Below are positions 44,612-55,779 of a stretch of DNA of 64,000 bases, piece after piece. The notes beneath the pieces were generated by a model that ran no database searches, had not been told where the DNA came from, and was given only the letters and a program-made list of their open reading frames with translations. The stretch comes from Pyrus communis (taxonomy: Eukaryota > Streptophyta > Magnoliopsida > Rosales > Rosaceae), in NCBI RefSeq assembly GCF_963583255.1, contig NC_084816.1:21025344-21089343 (forward strand), written 5' to 3'. The first letter of the stretch is position 1. Every line of letters begins with the position of its first letter. Position numbers and translations under genes: made by a program.

Positions 44612-45945
44612 CGTTACCATTAAATCATGCTTTTCATGTATGCATTTCTAATAGTAAAAATATGCATTTTGGAAGGGGTCCACTCACCTTACACCGTTGG
44701 CGAAGAGTCGTGCAAACAAGAGAGGACGGAAATGCCATGCACAATTGCACCTAAGCATATAAAGGTACCAATTAATAAAACACTATCATAATGATTGAAT
44801 ATGGGAAAATGGACGTCGGAAACGGATCTAGGACGTCGAAATTAGCCTAGGAGGGGTCCCGACCGAAACCCGAAAAAAGTCAACAAAAATTAACTTTGAC
44901 GGGTCAACGATCAATTGTCAAAGTTAACGGTGAACGTTGACTGGAAGTCAATGGTCAACCGGTCGGTCAAACGGGTTGGATCCATTTAGGGTTTAGGGTT
45001 TTGGACTTGGGTTAGGGTTAGCATTTGGGCTTGGGTTCAAATATGGGTTTGGGCCAAAGCTTGGGTTTAGGTTTAAAAGGTTTCTAGGTCGGGTTGGGTA
45101 AACCGGGCTTGGGCCCGTGTTTTGGATCTGGGTCATACCTTGGGTTTTGTTCAGTGGGCCGAGGGCTCGTGTTTTCATCTAGGTTTTTGGGTTAAATGGT
45201 TATGGGGTTGGGCTGCCCAAATAGGCTAGGTTCCATGGCCCAACAAATTGGGCCGGTTACTCAAATGGGTGAAGCTATCGGGTCGGGTCGATCAATTTTA
45301 GGTCAGGTTGGCCATTTTCAACAAAGAAGAACACCGGAGCTTCCAATCTCCGGTCAACCCAAAACTCCACAATTACACATTAAGCTGGAGGCCAAAATGA
45401 AGCTACGGAGGAGAGGAAGGGTGTTGTACCTATTTCATGGCTAGGAAACGGCCGGGTAGTGGCCTGGAATTCACGACAATCTCGTCGGAAAGTTAGGGAG
45501 GTCTCCCCGAAGTGATTCAAGTCAAACCTTCACTAAAAACGAGTATATAATCTTAGAAAGCGTAGCAACATCCATTTGAGACAAAGAGAAAGGGGCTTCG
45601 AGGCTTACCTACTCGAAAATGGTGGAGATTAGTTGGAGTTCCCCTTGATTTTGCACCGGCTTTCATGGTGTTACAGTCCCAGTTGCAAAATGAGAAGAGG
45701 AATGAGGGAGGTGGGGGAGATCTGAGGGAAGTTGGTACGAAAGAGAAAGGGAGTGAACTGTGAGAGAAAGAACTTAGGGGAGGTAAGGGAGATAGAGGCG
45801 TTGGGCCCAGGAGACAAAAATTAAGGGTGGGCCCCTTGGCACACCCATTAAGATCCAAAAACAATTTTAAAAGAAAAATATCCCCAAACTTAGTGAAATT
45901 ACAAAAATGCCCTTTCGTTCTGTAAATTCCGGGACGGGTTGTTAC

Positions 45946-46940
45946 GTTATAGTAAGTTTTTAGTAGTTTAAAAAATTAAAATCATCAAAATAACTTTTTT
46001 TCTTAATGTGTTGAAACGGGTTACTCGTGTGTCACCCTCGTGTAAACTAGTTAAATAGCCGTTATTAGCGGGTTCTTATTGTGTAAACTTGTTAGGAAGT
46101 CGTTATTAACTATAAGATTGATCTTCATCACATCCTCTTTTCTTCAGCTTCCACCAGATAAACCTAATCAAACGCCACACACCAACCAAAATAATACATC
46201 CCACACTCAAGCTAAGTAGCTAAGGTAACCCACTCTTCCTATGAATAGAAACGTGGCTGCTTGCTTCTTCAATATATACTAAAGAGAAGCTACCAATGAT
46301 ATTTATTTTTCGTTTCTTAATGAAAGATCTTTGGTTTTCATTGTAAAAAAAAAAAAAAAAAAAAAAAAAGAAACTCCTCTCAACCATCTTTGGGGCAAAG
46401 CTGTGAAGGTTTTAGTAAATCGTTTTTGATATCAGCTTTAGAAAATATGTTTTCCGAATCACATTTGCCAATTGAAAGCCACCAGACAGTACACGATCGT
46501 GGCGGGAGTAGAAGAGGCCGAGCAAAACGACGTCAACTTCGGTGATGAAGAGGGGGCGAGTGGAGACGAGGTGGAAGGCATTGGAAGGAAAGAGGATTAG
46601 GGATGACATAAAGCCGAAGGCGAAGAGAGGGGGAGGGTGATGTGTAGCTTCCATTCCTCCTTGTCATCTTTGCGTTAACGCATTCTGCCCGTCTGTTAAC
46701 CTATAATTTCTCCAACTTTCCTATTGGCGTCAACATAATTATATCTCTTGAGCGAGATGCTTATACCGACGGTTGGTCGGTTGTGCCACATACCACGAAC
46801 AATTCGCAGAGAACCCTTCCTTCTCTGCGGAAGTGCAACAGGAAAACTCTTGTTGATTTCCCGACACATTTCACGTTTTTCATTAAATAAATCTTAGCGT
46901 GCTTCACTAGTTATGTCGACGGTATCCAAGTAATTAATGA
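45946..46940. other. Intergenic; no confident gene
   Basis: Starts with sequence that may be the other half of the hAT-like repeat (to about 46110). A 25-base A-run lies at about 46345-46369. The 80-codon minus-strand frame at 46412-46654 is open but has no domain I know and no supporting context. Confidence 0.45.
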
Positions 46941-46942
46941 AT

Positions 46943-48288
46943 TATCTACATGAGATAGTTGAACTGGATCAATACCTTCCAGATTAGGTGATTATTGGGT
47001 TTCTGCTGCCGCTGATCTATGCTGATCAGTTTGTTCTACACAAGATCAACTCGTGGAGTTTTAATTCTTCACTACTTGACACATCACACCCCAGTTCTGA
47101 TCCCCAATCAGCAAATGACAGTATAGGACTAGCGGTTGAGGTGTGTACTGTATTATATTGGCTTCAAGGATAGTTTTCGTTTGGTTCATCTTATGGAAGA
47201 AAAGGGCAACGGGAGAACGTAGTGATGAACATCCTATAATTCATAACTTGGTTGACAAGGAATTAGAGAAAAGGACTGGCCCTAGGAAGTTTTCTTACAA
47301 AGAGTTGGCTTGCGCGACAAGTAACTTAATTTGATGAGGTGGAAAGGCTTGGTGAGGGAGGATTTGGTGGGGTTTATCGAGGATTTATAGAAGACATGGA
47401 GTCACGTGTCGCTGTTAAAAGGGCATCAGAGGGATCTAAACAAGGTCTAAAGGCGTATACACAAGAAGTAAGGATCATCAGACGTCAAAAGGCACCAAAA
47501 TCTAGTGCAGCTCATTGGTTGGTGCCACCAAAATAGAGAGCTCCTACTTGTTTACGAGTTCATGCCCAACGGCATCTAAGATTCTCATCTATCCAAAGCT
47601 GAAAGTTGTTAACCAGCTGGGAGGCAAGATACTAAATTGCTCAAAGGCTTGGCCTGCGGGTTGAGCTATTTACATCAAGTGTGGGATAAATGTGTCCTAC
47701 ATGTACAGGGATATCAAATCTAGCAATGTTATGCGAAACTTGGGGGTCTTGGATTAGCTTGACTTGTGGATCACGAAGAAAAGCCACAAACAACAATTGT
47801 GGCTGGAACCAGGGGGCTACATGGCTGTGGAGTATGTTATGACAGAAAAGGCTAGCAGGCAATCAGACGTCTACATGTTCGAAGTTGTTGCTTGGGAAAT
47901 AGTTCTCGGGAGAAAACCCATTGATCCAAGTTTAGAAAGAAAGTAGCATAATCGAAATGGTTGAGTGGGTAATTGGGACCTTTTTAGAGAAGGGAAAGCA
48001 GCTGACCCGAAATTGTGTGGAGATTTCGATGAGAAACAAATAGAGTGCCTGATGATTGTTGGGTTATGGTGTGCGCATGCTGATTATAATTTTAGACCTT
48101 CAATACAACAAGCGATTCAAGTGCTTAACTTCGAAGTTCCGTTGCCCATTCTCCCATCAGAGATGCCGGTGGCCATATATTTTACCTTCTCCAGTATTAT
48201 TCTCAATGTTGTACCTAGTGATAGTAGTGCTGGCTCTGAAGGTCATACTAAGTGTTCAGCCAACACTTACAGGATTAGTTCTTTGTAG
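46943..48288 (+). pseudogene. LecRK pseudogene (plus strand)
   Basis: The only LecRK copy on the plus strand. It starts in the lectin tail (LDQYLPD, then a stop at 46984), followed by the KINSWSFNSS lectin end, the membrane helix, the FVWFILWKKR juxtamembrane part and a kinase with LGEGGFGGVYRGF. Several frameshifts and stops follow. The HRDIKSSNVM region is damaged, and the DFG segment is deleted (reads ...NVMRNLGVLD then stop). The APE region reads GYMAVEY. The C-terminal part (DPKLCGDFDEKQIECLMIVGLWCAH to ISSL) is open to 48288. About 230 N-terminal codons are missing. Not functional. Confidence 0.92.
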
Positions 48289-49142
48289 GACATTGTATAT
48301 CTTGTTCAATAACTTCTTTTAAGTTCCATCACTTTGGTAAGTGAATTGGTGTAATTTAATCAAATATGATAATACCCCATTTAGAAATGTTTCTATGGTA
48401 AGAATGTCCTTACTGAAAAGTGCGTAATTTGATGATCGAAAACGTTCCGTTCTCATTTTAATTTTGAAGTTCTCTTTCAAGAATTATCCATGTTAAAAAG
48501 GTTTTAATCAGTAATTGTTTAGCCAATTGATTATTCACCTTTTCATTTCAATTTTATCTAACAAACCTTGTTTTTCTTTCATTTTAAATTACTTAACGCA
48601 CTATCAAGATCGATCTTGATAGTGTGTTAGACCTCACATTTATATGTGGAGGATCTAGCGGTGGCAATTCGTGTATGCATGTTGAGTAAGTGTCCACATG
48701 AGCATGATTAGGGCTAACTTAAGTACAACACAATTATTAGTTGGACGATTTTTCCAAACCTAAACATGGCACAATTATTAAACATGTTAAATATTGATAT
48801 GATAGTAACCCGTTCGATGTTTATAAGTGCAAAGTTGTCCACAATTTATAATATACAAGGAAAATTTTATTTGACTCGAAATTTTTTTTGCTCATATAAC
48901 CTCTTTATATGAGTTCAAATAAGATTTTCTAATAAATAATCAAAAAAAATTTATTTTGTGGTAAGTGGTTTGTTGCTTTATTTATGAGAAATTTTACTTT
49001 ACATTCGAGATCCTGTGTTCAAATCCAAATATCCTATCCTCTGTAAAAATACAAAAGGCAACAAACAAAAGCACAAAACAAAGAAAAAGCCTCGGTTTAG
49101 GAGGGAGTAGGGAGTAAAAAAAAAAGAGAAAAAAATAGAGGC
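48289..49142. other. Intergenic with a perfect palindrome
   Basis: AT-rich spacer and upstream region of the methyltransferase gene. It contains a palindrome at 48599-48624. A SINE-like B-box remnant may lie near 49010-49030 (TGTGTTCAAATCC). No gene seen. Confidence 0.5.
48599..48624. repeat. Perfect 26-bp palindrome
   Basis: CACTATCAAGATC followed directly by its reverse complement GATCTTGATAGTG. With a few mismatches the symmetry extends to about 40 bp. Confidence 0.95.
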
Positions 49143-49844
49143 ATGAAGTTCACCGACTCACCAGTGATAGAGCTGCCGGTGCGCGACGCCCTCCTTTCCC
49201 TCCAACAAGACAACGGCTCCTTCCACGTCGGCACCTCCGTCTGGCCCTGCTCCTTAGTCCTCGTCAAGTTCGCCGAGCGCTGGGCCCCACCCAACCCCAA
49301 CAACCCCTACTCCGCCCTCCTCGACTTCCACGGCAAGCGCGCCGTCGAGCTCGGCGCCGGATGCGGGGCTGCCGGCATGGGCCTGTACCTCCTCGGCCTG
49401 ACCGACCTCGTCCTCACAGATATTCCCGCGGTCATGCCCGCACTGAAGCACAACCTCAAGCGCAACAAGCCGGTCCTGGGGAAAACGATCAAGCACGCCA
49501 TCGTGCACTGGAACAAGGCGGCCGATCAGGCCAAGTCCCTGAGTCCGCCGTACGACGTCGTGGTGGCGACCGACGTTGTCTACATCGAGGAGACTGTGGG
49601 CCCGCTCGTGTCCACCATGGAGGCGCTTGTTAAGGACGACGGGGTTGTTTTGCTTGGGTACCAAGTGAGGTCCCCGGAAGCACACCAACTGTTCTGGGAA
49701 ATGTGTGAGAGAGTTTTTTCGATCGAGAAAGTTCCTCATGAGGATTTGCACCCGAATTATGCGTACGAAGAGGCCAATGTGTTCGTCTTGCGCAAGAAAC
49801 AAAGAGGAGAACTCGCTCATCAGATTAGTCCTCTTGAATCCTGA
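49143..49844 (+). CDS. METTL21-like protein methyltransferase
   Basis: Intronless 233-residue protein of the METTL21 (methyltransferase 16) family of class I SAM-dependent enzymes, which methylate lysines on chaperones, elongation factors and similar proteins. The SAM-binding motif I is VELGAGCGAAGMGLYL (about 74-89), followed by the acidic loop LTDIP. The family signature Asp/Glu-x-x-Tyr appears as DVVVATDVVY (about 139-148). A conserved SVWPCSLVLVKF lies near 32-43. No signal peptide or membrane segment, so cytosolic or nuclear. The first half is strikingly GC-rich compared with all surroundings. The start is the first ATG, followed immediately by conserved sequence. The substrate cannot be told from sequence. 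Confidence 0.9.
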   Translation: MKFTDSPVIELPVRDALLSLQQDNGSFHVGTSVWPCSLVLVKFAERWAPPNPNNPYSALLDFHGKRAVELGAGCGAAGMGLYLLGLTDLVLTDIPAVMPALKHNLKRNKPVLGKTIKHAIVHWNKAADQAKSLSPPYDVVVATDVVYIEETVGPLVSTMEALVKDDGVVLLGYQVRSPEAHQLFWEMCERVFSIEKVPHEDLHPNYAYEEANVFVLRKKQRGELAHQISPLES

Positions 49845-50329
49845 GTGCAGGTTTTTGGTTTTCGGATTTCGGATTTCGGTTCTTCTGTATTGTTATCTGC
49901 AAAAGATATTGTGCAAGTTTGTGTGGATTATTCTTGTGTGTTTTTGTAAAATAACTGCTCGAAAATTCTACAATGTACCGGTATATGGGTACATTGGACG
50001 GCTGAATTTGCGTGTCTAGATTTTGACGGTCTCAATCAAGCCGTTCAAACACCGGTGCATGTTAGAAAGCTACACTGCTACTTGATGCTGTTGTTGTCTA
50101 TAAATGCAGTTGTCTGAAAACACAGTACTTGTAAATTTGCTTACCAAATGATCATGGGATTAGTACTCTAGGGAGCCCCAAGCTAAAACTTGTTTGATCA
50201 AATCAAATTTTCACTAGTAACTTACACTCATATATAATCGGAGAATTCCTAGCGTAGCAATTGAAACGATAGAAAAAAGATAGCCGAGCTTATCATTCGA
50301 TGGTGGTGGAACATCGGAAAGATGAAAAA
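49845..50329. other. Methyltransferase 3' flank
   Basis: Likely 3' UTR of the methyltransferase, then spacer before the convergent LecRK stop at 50330. The frames here (49705-50019, 50300-50494) are not supported. Confidence 0.5.
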
Positions 50330-52578
50330 TCAGAAGCCCGGCTCCCTAATCCATCCTCCGTTCTCTCTCGCTTCATCTCCTCTCATTTTTCTATTCATCA
50401 TGGCCGTGCGCAGCCTCAATACAAAGCAGACTGCGAGAAAGATTGTGTACAGGTGAGATTCAGAAGCATTAGTGCTAGTCAACCTCGAGAGTGACATTGA
50501 AGGAGGAGTTGACATTGAAGGAGATGATGGAAAAATTGGCTTGTTTGATGGGAGAATTGGCAATGGAAGTTCGAAGTTAAGCGCCCGAATTGCTTCTTGA
50601 ATTGAAGGTCTTGAACTGTCACACGGATGAGCACACCACAATCCGACAATCATCAAGCACTCCATCTGCTTCTCATCAAAATTCCTACACAATTTTGGGT
50701 CAGCTGCTTCTGTGACTTTCCCTTCTTCATAAAGCTCCCAAACCCATTCCACCATATCGATTTTACTCCTTTCTGCCCGGCGATCAATGGGTTTTCTCCC
50801 GCAGGCTATTTCCAAAGCAACAACTCCGAAGCTGTACACATCTGTTTTCTTGGAATATTTACCGTCTACAATGAATTCAGGAGCCATGTAGCCATAGGTT
50901 CCGGCAATAAAAGTGTCTATTCCTTCTTCGTGGTCCAGAAGCTTTGCTAACCCAAACCCCCCTAGTTTAGGGTTGAAATTTGAATCCAACATAACGTTCC
51001 TGGATTTGACATCCCTATGCAGCACAAAATGTTCCAATTCTTGTTGTAGATAGAGCAACCCGGCGGCTAAGCCTTGAGCAATTTTGTATCGTACCTCCCA
51101 AACTAACGAGCTTTCTTCTTCAAACAAATGAGCATCTAACCTACCGTTGGGCATGAACTCGAAAGCCAGTAGGAGTTGTCTTTTTTCGTGGCACCAACCG
51201 ATGAGTTGCATCAGATTCCGATGCCTAAGTTGACTGATGATCCTCACTTCTGATACAACTTCCTTGATCCCCATTTCAGGTCCTAATGATATCTTCTTAA
51301 CAGCAGCGTAGGAGTCCAAGTCTTTTAGGTAGCCCTTGTAAACCACCCCAAAGTTTCCCTCTCCAAGCTTTTCTCTCTCACTAAAATGTCCTGTCGCAGA
51401 AGCCAATTCGCTGTACGAAATCTGCCTGGGGCCGCCAATCACCTTCTGTAACTGGTCAACCAAGTCATAAAGACTCATAAGGTTTGTATCAGTCCTTTCT
51501 CTGACTATCCTTTTCTTGCACGAGTTGAACACACCCAAACCCACGACACAGATCAAGATGAATCCACCACTACCAGTAGTACTACCGATAATCACCGCCA
51601 GAGATTTCTTGCGTTTTCTTGACTTGGCTTTAGAACTATGGCCTGGCGTTGGAACTGGAGACTCTTGCTTTTTTTGTTCCCCCGAAAGAGTTAGAGATTC
51701 ATCATCAACCAGAGTAGAAGTGAAATTCCACATGGTGATGTGCAGAGCAGAAGAAGCACCTGTTGAAGCAGAAAAGCCAACGATGACCCAATCCGGCAAG
51801 CATTTATTCAGATCAACCATGTAACTGAGAGAATCAACTACTTGCTCGTGGGTATCATTGGCATGATTGGTGAAGGAAACACTAAGGTTTTTCGAGTTTG
51901 AATTATAACGAATCCAAGCACGACTAAGTTTTCCTTCCAGAATTCCACTATTCCAAGGCCTGGTAATATTGGACTTGACAGAGTTGATGTCAATCCCCAC
52001 ACGACCGCCATCTGGATCCTCCACAGTTGGCCTGTGGATATCAAACTCCACTGCCACAAACGGGTACTCATTTCTTGGCTCAGTAACATTTTCCACGGAG
52101 CTGTTGACAGGGAGGCCCATACTGCTACCTACTCCAAGTGCTCGGTTGAGTAAGGATCCATTTGGCGCTAAGAAGAAGGCCAGCCCCTCGACATAGGAGG
52201 GGGTGGCACTGTTTTTCGTATCAATCATGAACGTGAAACTTGTGTTGAAATCAGCAAGTTTTCCTGTATTATTGTCCCGGAGCAGGAAGGATTCGCTGTA
52301 GGTAGCACGGCCAACACTTCCATTAGCTTTATTTGTTTCCCCACCCAGGCTGCCTTCAGTGAGGCAAATGGATTGGTTGCCGATAACAGCATCTCCCTCG
52401 GTAACTAATTTTTTCAACTCTTCCGTACTGTTGGTGTGATCACTTTGTCGGAAAGTGGGAAATTCGAAAGATAAGGGAGCTGCACAAGGGATTAACAGCA
52501 GGAGGAGAATAACAAGGAAGTGATGATCAAGCTTCGGTGTGAGAGGAGTGCGATGATAGCCAAATCATGGGCAACCAT
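50330..52578 (-). CDS. LecRK with degenerate kinase and broken start
   Basis: One long frame encodes signal-peptide-like sequence (HHFLVILLLLLIPCAAPLSFEFP), lectin domain, membrane helix, kinase and a C-tail. Three anomalies stand out. First, the frame has no ATG before the lectin: an in-frame TGA lies at 52565-52567, and the only suitable ATG (52576-52578) is in another frame. Second, the kinase DFG motif reads GFG (codon 50957-50959), although Lys, HRD and APE are kept. Third, the lectin metal site reads DPDGGRVGID where paralogs have DHVGID, and the Asn after FDI is replaced. The rest is conserved along about 740 codons. It may be a young pseudogene, a pseudokinase receptor with a mis-assembled start, or a gene using an unseen upstream exon. 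The most divergent full-length LecRK in the window. Confidence 0.75.
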
Positions 52579-53750
52579 TTTTTGTTTTGGTGGGAAAGAA
52601 AAACACTGGCGCTGATGAGACGAGAGATGCTCTCTTGTCACCGATTCACCACGAGACAAGTAAGCGGGCTGGAGAAACTGTCGTCTAAAATAGAGAAGCA
52701 GATGATTGCAGATTGAAATTTCCAGTTGGAAATATATAGAGAAGTTTCATGGGAAAGGACTTGAAGACCTGGTTGACCGACTGTACGTAGTGAGTGAAAG
52801 TGTTCCGAAACCAGCAGTTGGGGTCATCAACTATGTCATGTCGTGCGAAGTTGGCTTGCAAGTTTCAACGCGTTCAGCCCGTTACCCTGAAATGATAAAA
52901 CTACATCTTGGAAACTTCTTAAAAAGGGGCTTTTGATTTTCTTGAGTTTTTTATTTCAGCCCGTTACCTTGAAAACATGAAACTACATTTCCTAATTGCT
53001 AAATGATCATTTTTCCAGATTTTGTCAATATATTATTTATATTTAATCAGTACTTCAGTAGTGTTGTCAATATTTGATTAATATGTCATCATTATTTGAT
53101 TTTAATCATTGAAATTTGTAAGGGGAATTATTATTAGCACTTCAAAAATCTCATTCTGTACTCCAAACTTTCTATATTAGGAAAGAAAAATACACTTATA
53201 AGGAATGTATAATGAGATTTTTGGAATGTCAATAACACTTCCCTTTGTAAAATTATCATTTTTGCCATTTTCTCAAGAATATTGAACGGGAAACCTCATG
53301 AACCAAATTGATGATAGGTTAACAGAAGAATCAAATTGATGACAAGTTAACAGAAGAACTAAATTGATTTGCGAGACTCATTTTAGAGACCAAATGGACA
53401 GATTTTCTATTTCATAGATCTTTTTTATTGAAAGGTCCAACTTGAGGGACCAAACTTGACAAAATATAACCCTCATATAATCTGAATATTTAGACGGAAA
53501 GCCAAATACCATTGTAGTTTTGGCTTTGGCATGTGGTAGTAAATATACAATGAATTGCAATCATGAGATTACATAGTTTACACAAATTACAACGCCAGTT
53601 TTGAAGCTAATATGAACCACCATTCTATGGCTTTTCACAATTAAGGCCCAGAGCTCGAATTTTTGCAATATTGAGACATATTAAATTGAGGAGCAAAATA
53701 GATAAACCAAACCAGGAGTACTATCACGGGACAACATGAGAGACATTCAA
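52579..53750. other. Intergenic, no gene recognised
   Basis: Spacer between LecRK copies. An inverted pair near 53140-53235 (AAAATCTCATTCTG with AATGAGATTTTTGGA) suggests a small MITE-like remnant. The frame at 52706-52936 is unsupported. Confidence 0.5.
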
Positions 53751-55538
53751 CTAAGGTGCAAAATATGGTGCCATTGGCATGGGCATTATTGATGGGAGAA
53801 TGGGCAATGGAACTTCAAAGTTAAGCACTTGAATCGCTTGCTGTATCGATGGTCTCATATTGTAATTTGGGTGAGCACACCACAACCCAACAATCATCAA
53901 GCACTCCATTTGCTTCGCATCAAAATCTCCGCATAGTTTCGGATCAGCTGCTTCAAGGACTTTCCCTTCTCCATAAAGCTCCCACACCCACTCCACCATA
54001 CTGGTTTCAATACTTTCAAACTTAGAGAAATCGATGGGTTGTCTCCCGCAAGCCACCTCCAAAGCAACAACTCCAAAGCTATAAGCATCAAATTCCTTGC
54101 TAGCCTTGCCTGTGGATACATATTCCGGAGCCACGTAGCCCTAGTTCCTGCTAGAGTAGTTGTTTTCGATTGCTTTCCGTGGTCCACAAGTCGAGTTAAT
54201 CCAAAGTCTCCAAGTTTCGCTGTGAAATTAACATCCAACATAACATTGCTGGATTTGATATCCCTATTAAGCACACATTGTTCCCATCCTTGGTGTAGAT
54301 AGAACAAACCACACGCTAAACCTTGCACAATTTTGTATCTTACCTCCCAAACCAACAAGGCTTTAGCCCTGAAAAGATGGAAATCTAAACTGCCGTTTGG
54401 CATGAACTCGTAAACAAGTAGAAGCTCTCTTTTTTTCGTGGCACCAACCAATGAGTTGCACTAGGTTCCGATGCTTAAATCGACTTATGACGGTTACTTC
54501 TGATGCGTACTCCTTCAGCCCTTGTCTAGACCGCTTAGATATCCTCTTAGGCGCACATATGACTTCAAGTCTTTTATGAAGCCTTTATAAACCCCACCAA
54601 ATCCTCCCTCTCCAAGCTTTTCTCTCTCCGCAAAGTTACTTGTCGCACGAGCCAACTTGTTATAGGAAAACTTCCTCGGGCCAGTTTGCTTTTCGAAATC
54701 ATTGTCAATCGAGTCCATGTTTGCCATAGTACGTTCATCAATGTTTTCTCCTCTTTTCCACCTCTTCCTCAAGATGAACCAAACAAAACCAAACGCACCA
54801 ACCAACACAAAACCCCCACCAGCACCCAGTGCAACGAACATTAGTATACTATTAGAAGTTGCGTTTGTATTAGTTTCATAATCATGTAGATAAGTGGAGT
54901 TAAAATCCCATGAGAAGATCTTATGCAAAGCAAAAGCAGCACCTGAGGTTGCCATGGAGGCGAGAATCCGGCAATGACCAGATCGGGCAAGTACTGAGTC
55001 AGATTGACTTTGTGATAAATAGAAATCAATACTTGACTGCCATTTACCAAACTAGTGAAGGTAACGCTAAGACTTTTTGAGGTAGAATTGTAACCATAAT
55101 TTCAGCACTATTTTTTTTTTCCTTCCAAAATTCCACCGTTCCAAGGTTTGAATATTTTTTGGGACTTGAGCGAGTTAATGTCTATACCCACATGATCCCC
55201 TTCAGGATCATCCATGCTTTCGTCCTTGTCTGTGTAGATATCAAACTCCACTGCGCCAAATGGGTACCGTGAACTCCTTGGCATGTCTCCCGGCAGGTTC
55301 TTCACGGGGAGGCCAGACTGCCGCCCATTACTAGCGTGCGGTTGAATATGGACCCGTTTGGCGCTAGGAAGAACATGAGGCCGTCTGCATAGGGGGTTTT
55401 GTTTTGGGAATCAATGACGAATCTGAAATGTGTGGTGAAATCAGCTAGTTTTCCAGTGGTGGATTCCCGAAGGAGGAAGGGCTGGTGGTAGGTGGCTCGG
55501 ATTTTAAAATATTTGCCCGACAAAGATTTATAAAACAT
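53751..55538 (-). pseudogene. LecRK pseudogene, multiple frameshifts
   Basis: Recognisable from the lectin N-part (ATYHQPFLLRESTTGKLADFTTHF) through AVEFD and DHVGIDINS, the membrane helix, GEGGFGGVYKGF, a damaged VKR region, HRD changed to NRD (CVLNRDIKSSNVM), DFG, APE, and a C-terminus ending MAPYFAP. At least five breaks are visible: about 55305, 55110, 54957, 54540 and 54440 (an extra T in a T-run), plus one near 54140. The signal peptide and first lectin strand are missing. Inactive by both the frameshifts and loss of the HRD His. Confidence 0.93.
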
Positions 55539-55779
55539 CGTCGTACAAATCTGTAAATTTAATTTACTTTTTGGTTTAAATAATTAAATAATTTTTTAAA
55601 ATTAATTTTGTTACAAATTTTAAATGAAACTTTTGTTTGTATACAAAATAAATATCATTCAATACATATCATTACATTTACATCACAATTTTTCATTAAT
55701 CATTGTCTAAATTAGAATAAATATCATCACTATTGTCAATTCAAACTCCCATTCCTCCTCGTCTGTAGGCACGTCAACA

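Larger units (their letters stand above)
42178..45945 (-). mobile_element. Solo-LTR-like element, family copy 2, interrupted
   Basis: On the minus strand it begins GTAACAACCCGTCCCGG at about 45945 and ends CGGCGTGTCA at 42178. Its blocks correspond to copy 1 (2741-5445): the AAAATGCCCTTTCG start, the GGGACCCCTCCTAGGCTAA block, the GCATGCTAGGGTTTTC block and the CTTCGTCACC block. After removal of the Cassandra insertion (43294-44611) it is about 2.45 kb. The flanks TTTAT (42173-42177) and GTTAT (45946-45950) match at four of five bases. Telomere-like TTTAGGGTT words at 44987-45020 belong to its interior. Confidence 0.6.

Noticed and set aside
44985..45025. Telomere-like TTTAGGG words
   Set aside because: Degenerate, short and inside the solo-LTR-like element; no true array.
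46412..46654. An 80-codon minus-strand gene
   Set aside because: No recognisable domain, no splice context and no paralog in the window; may be a fragment but cannot be supported.
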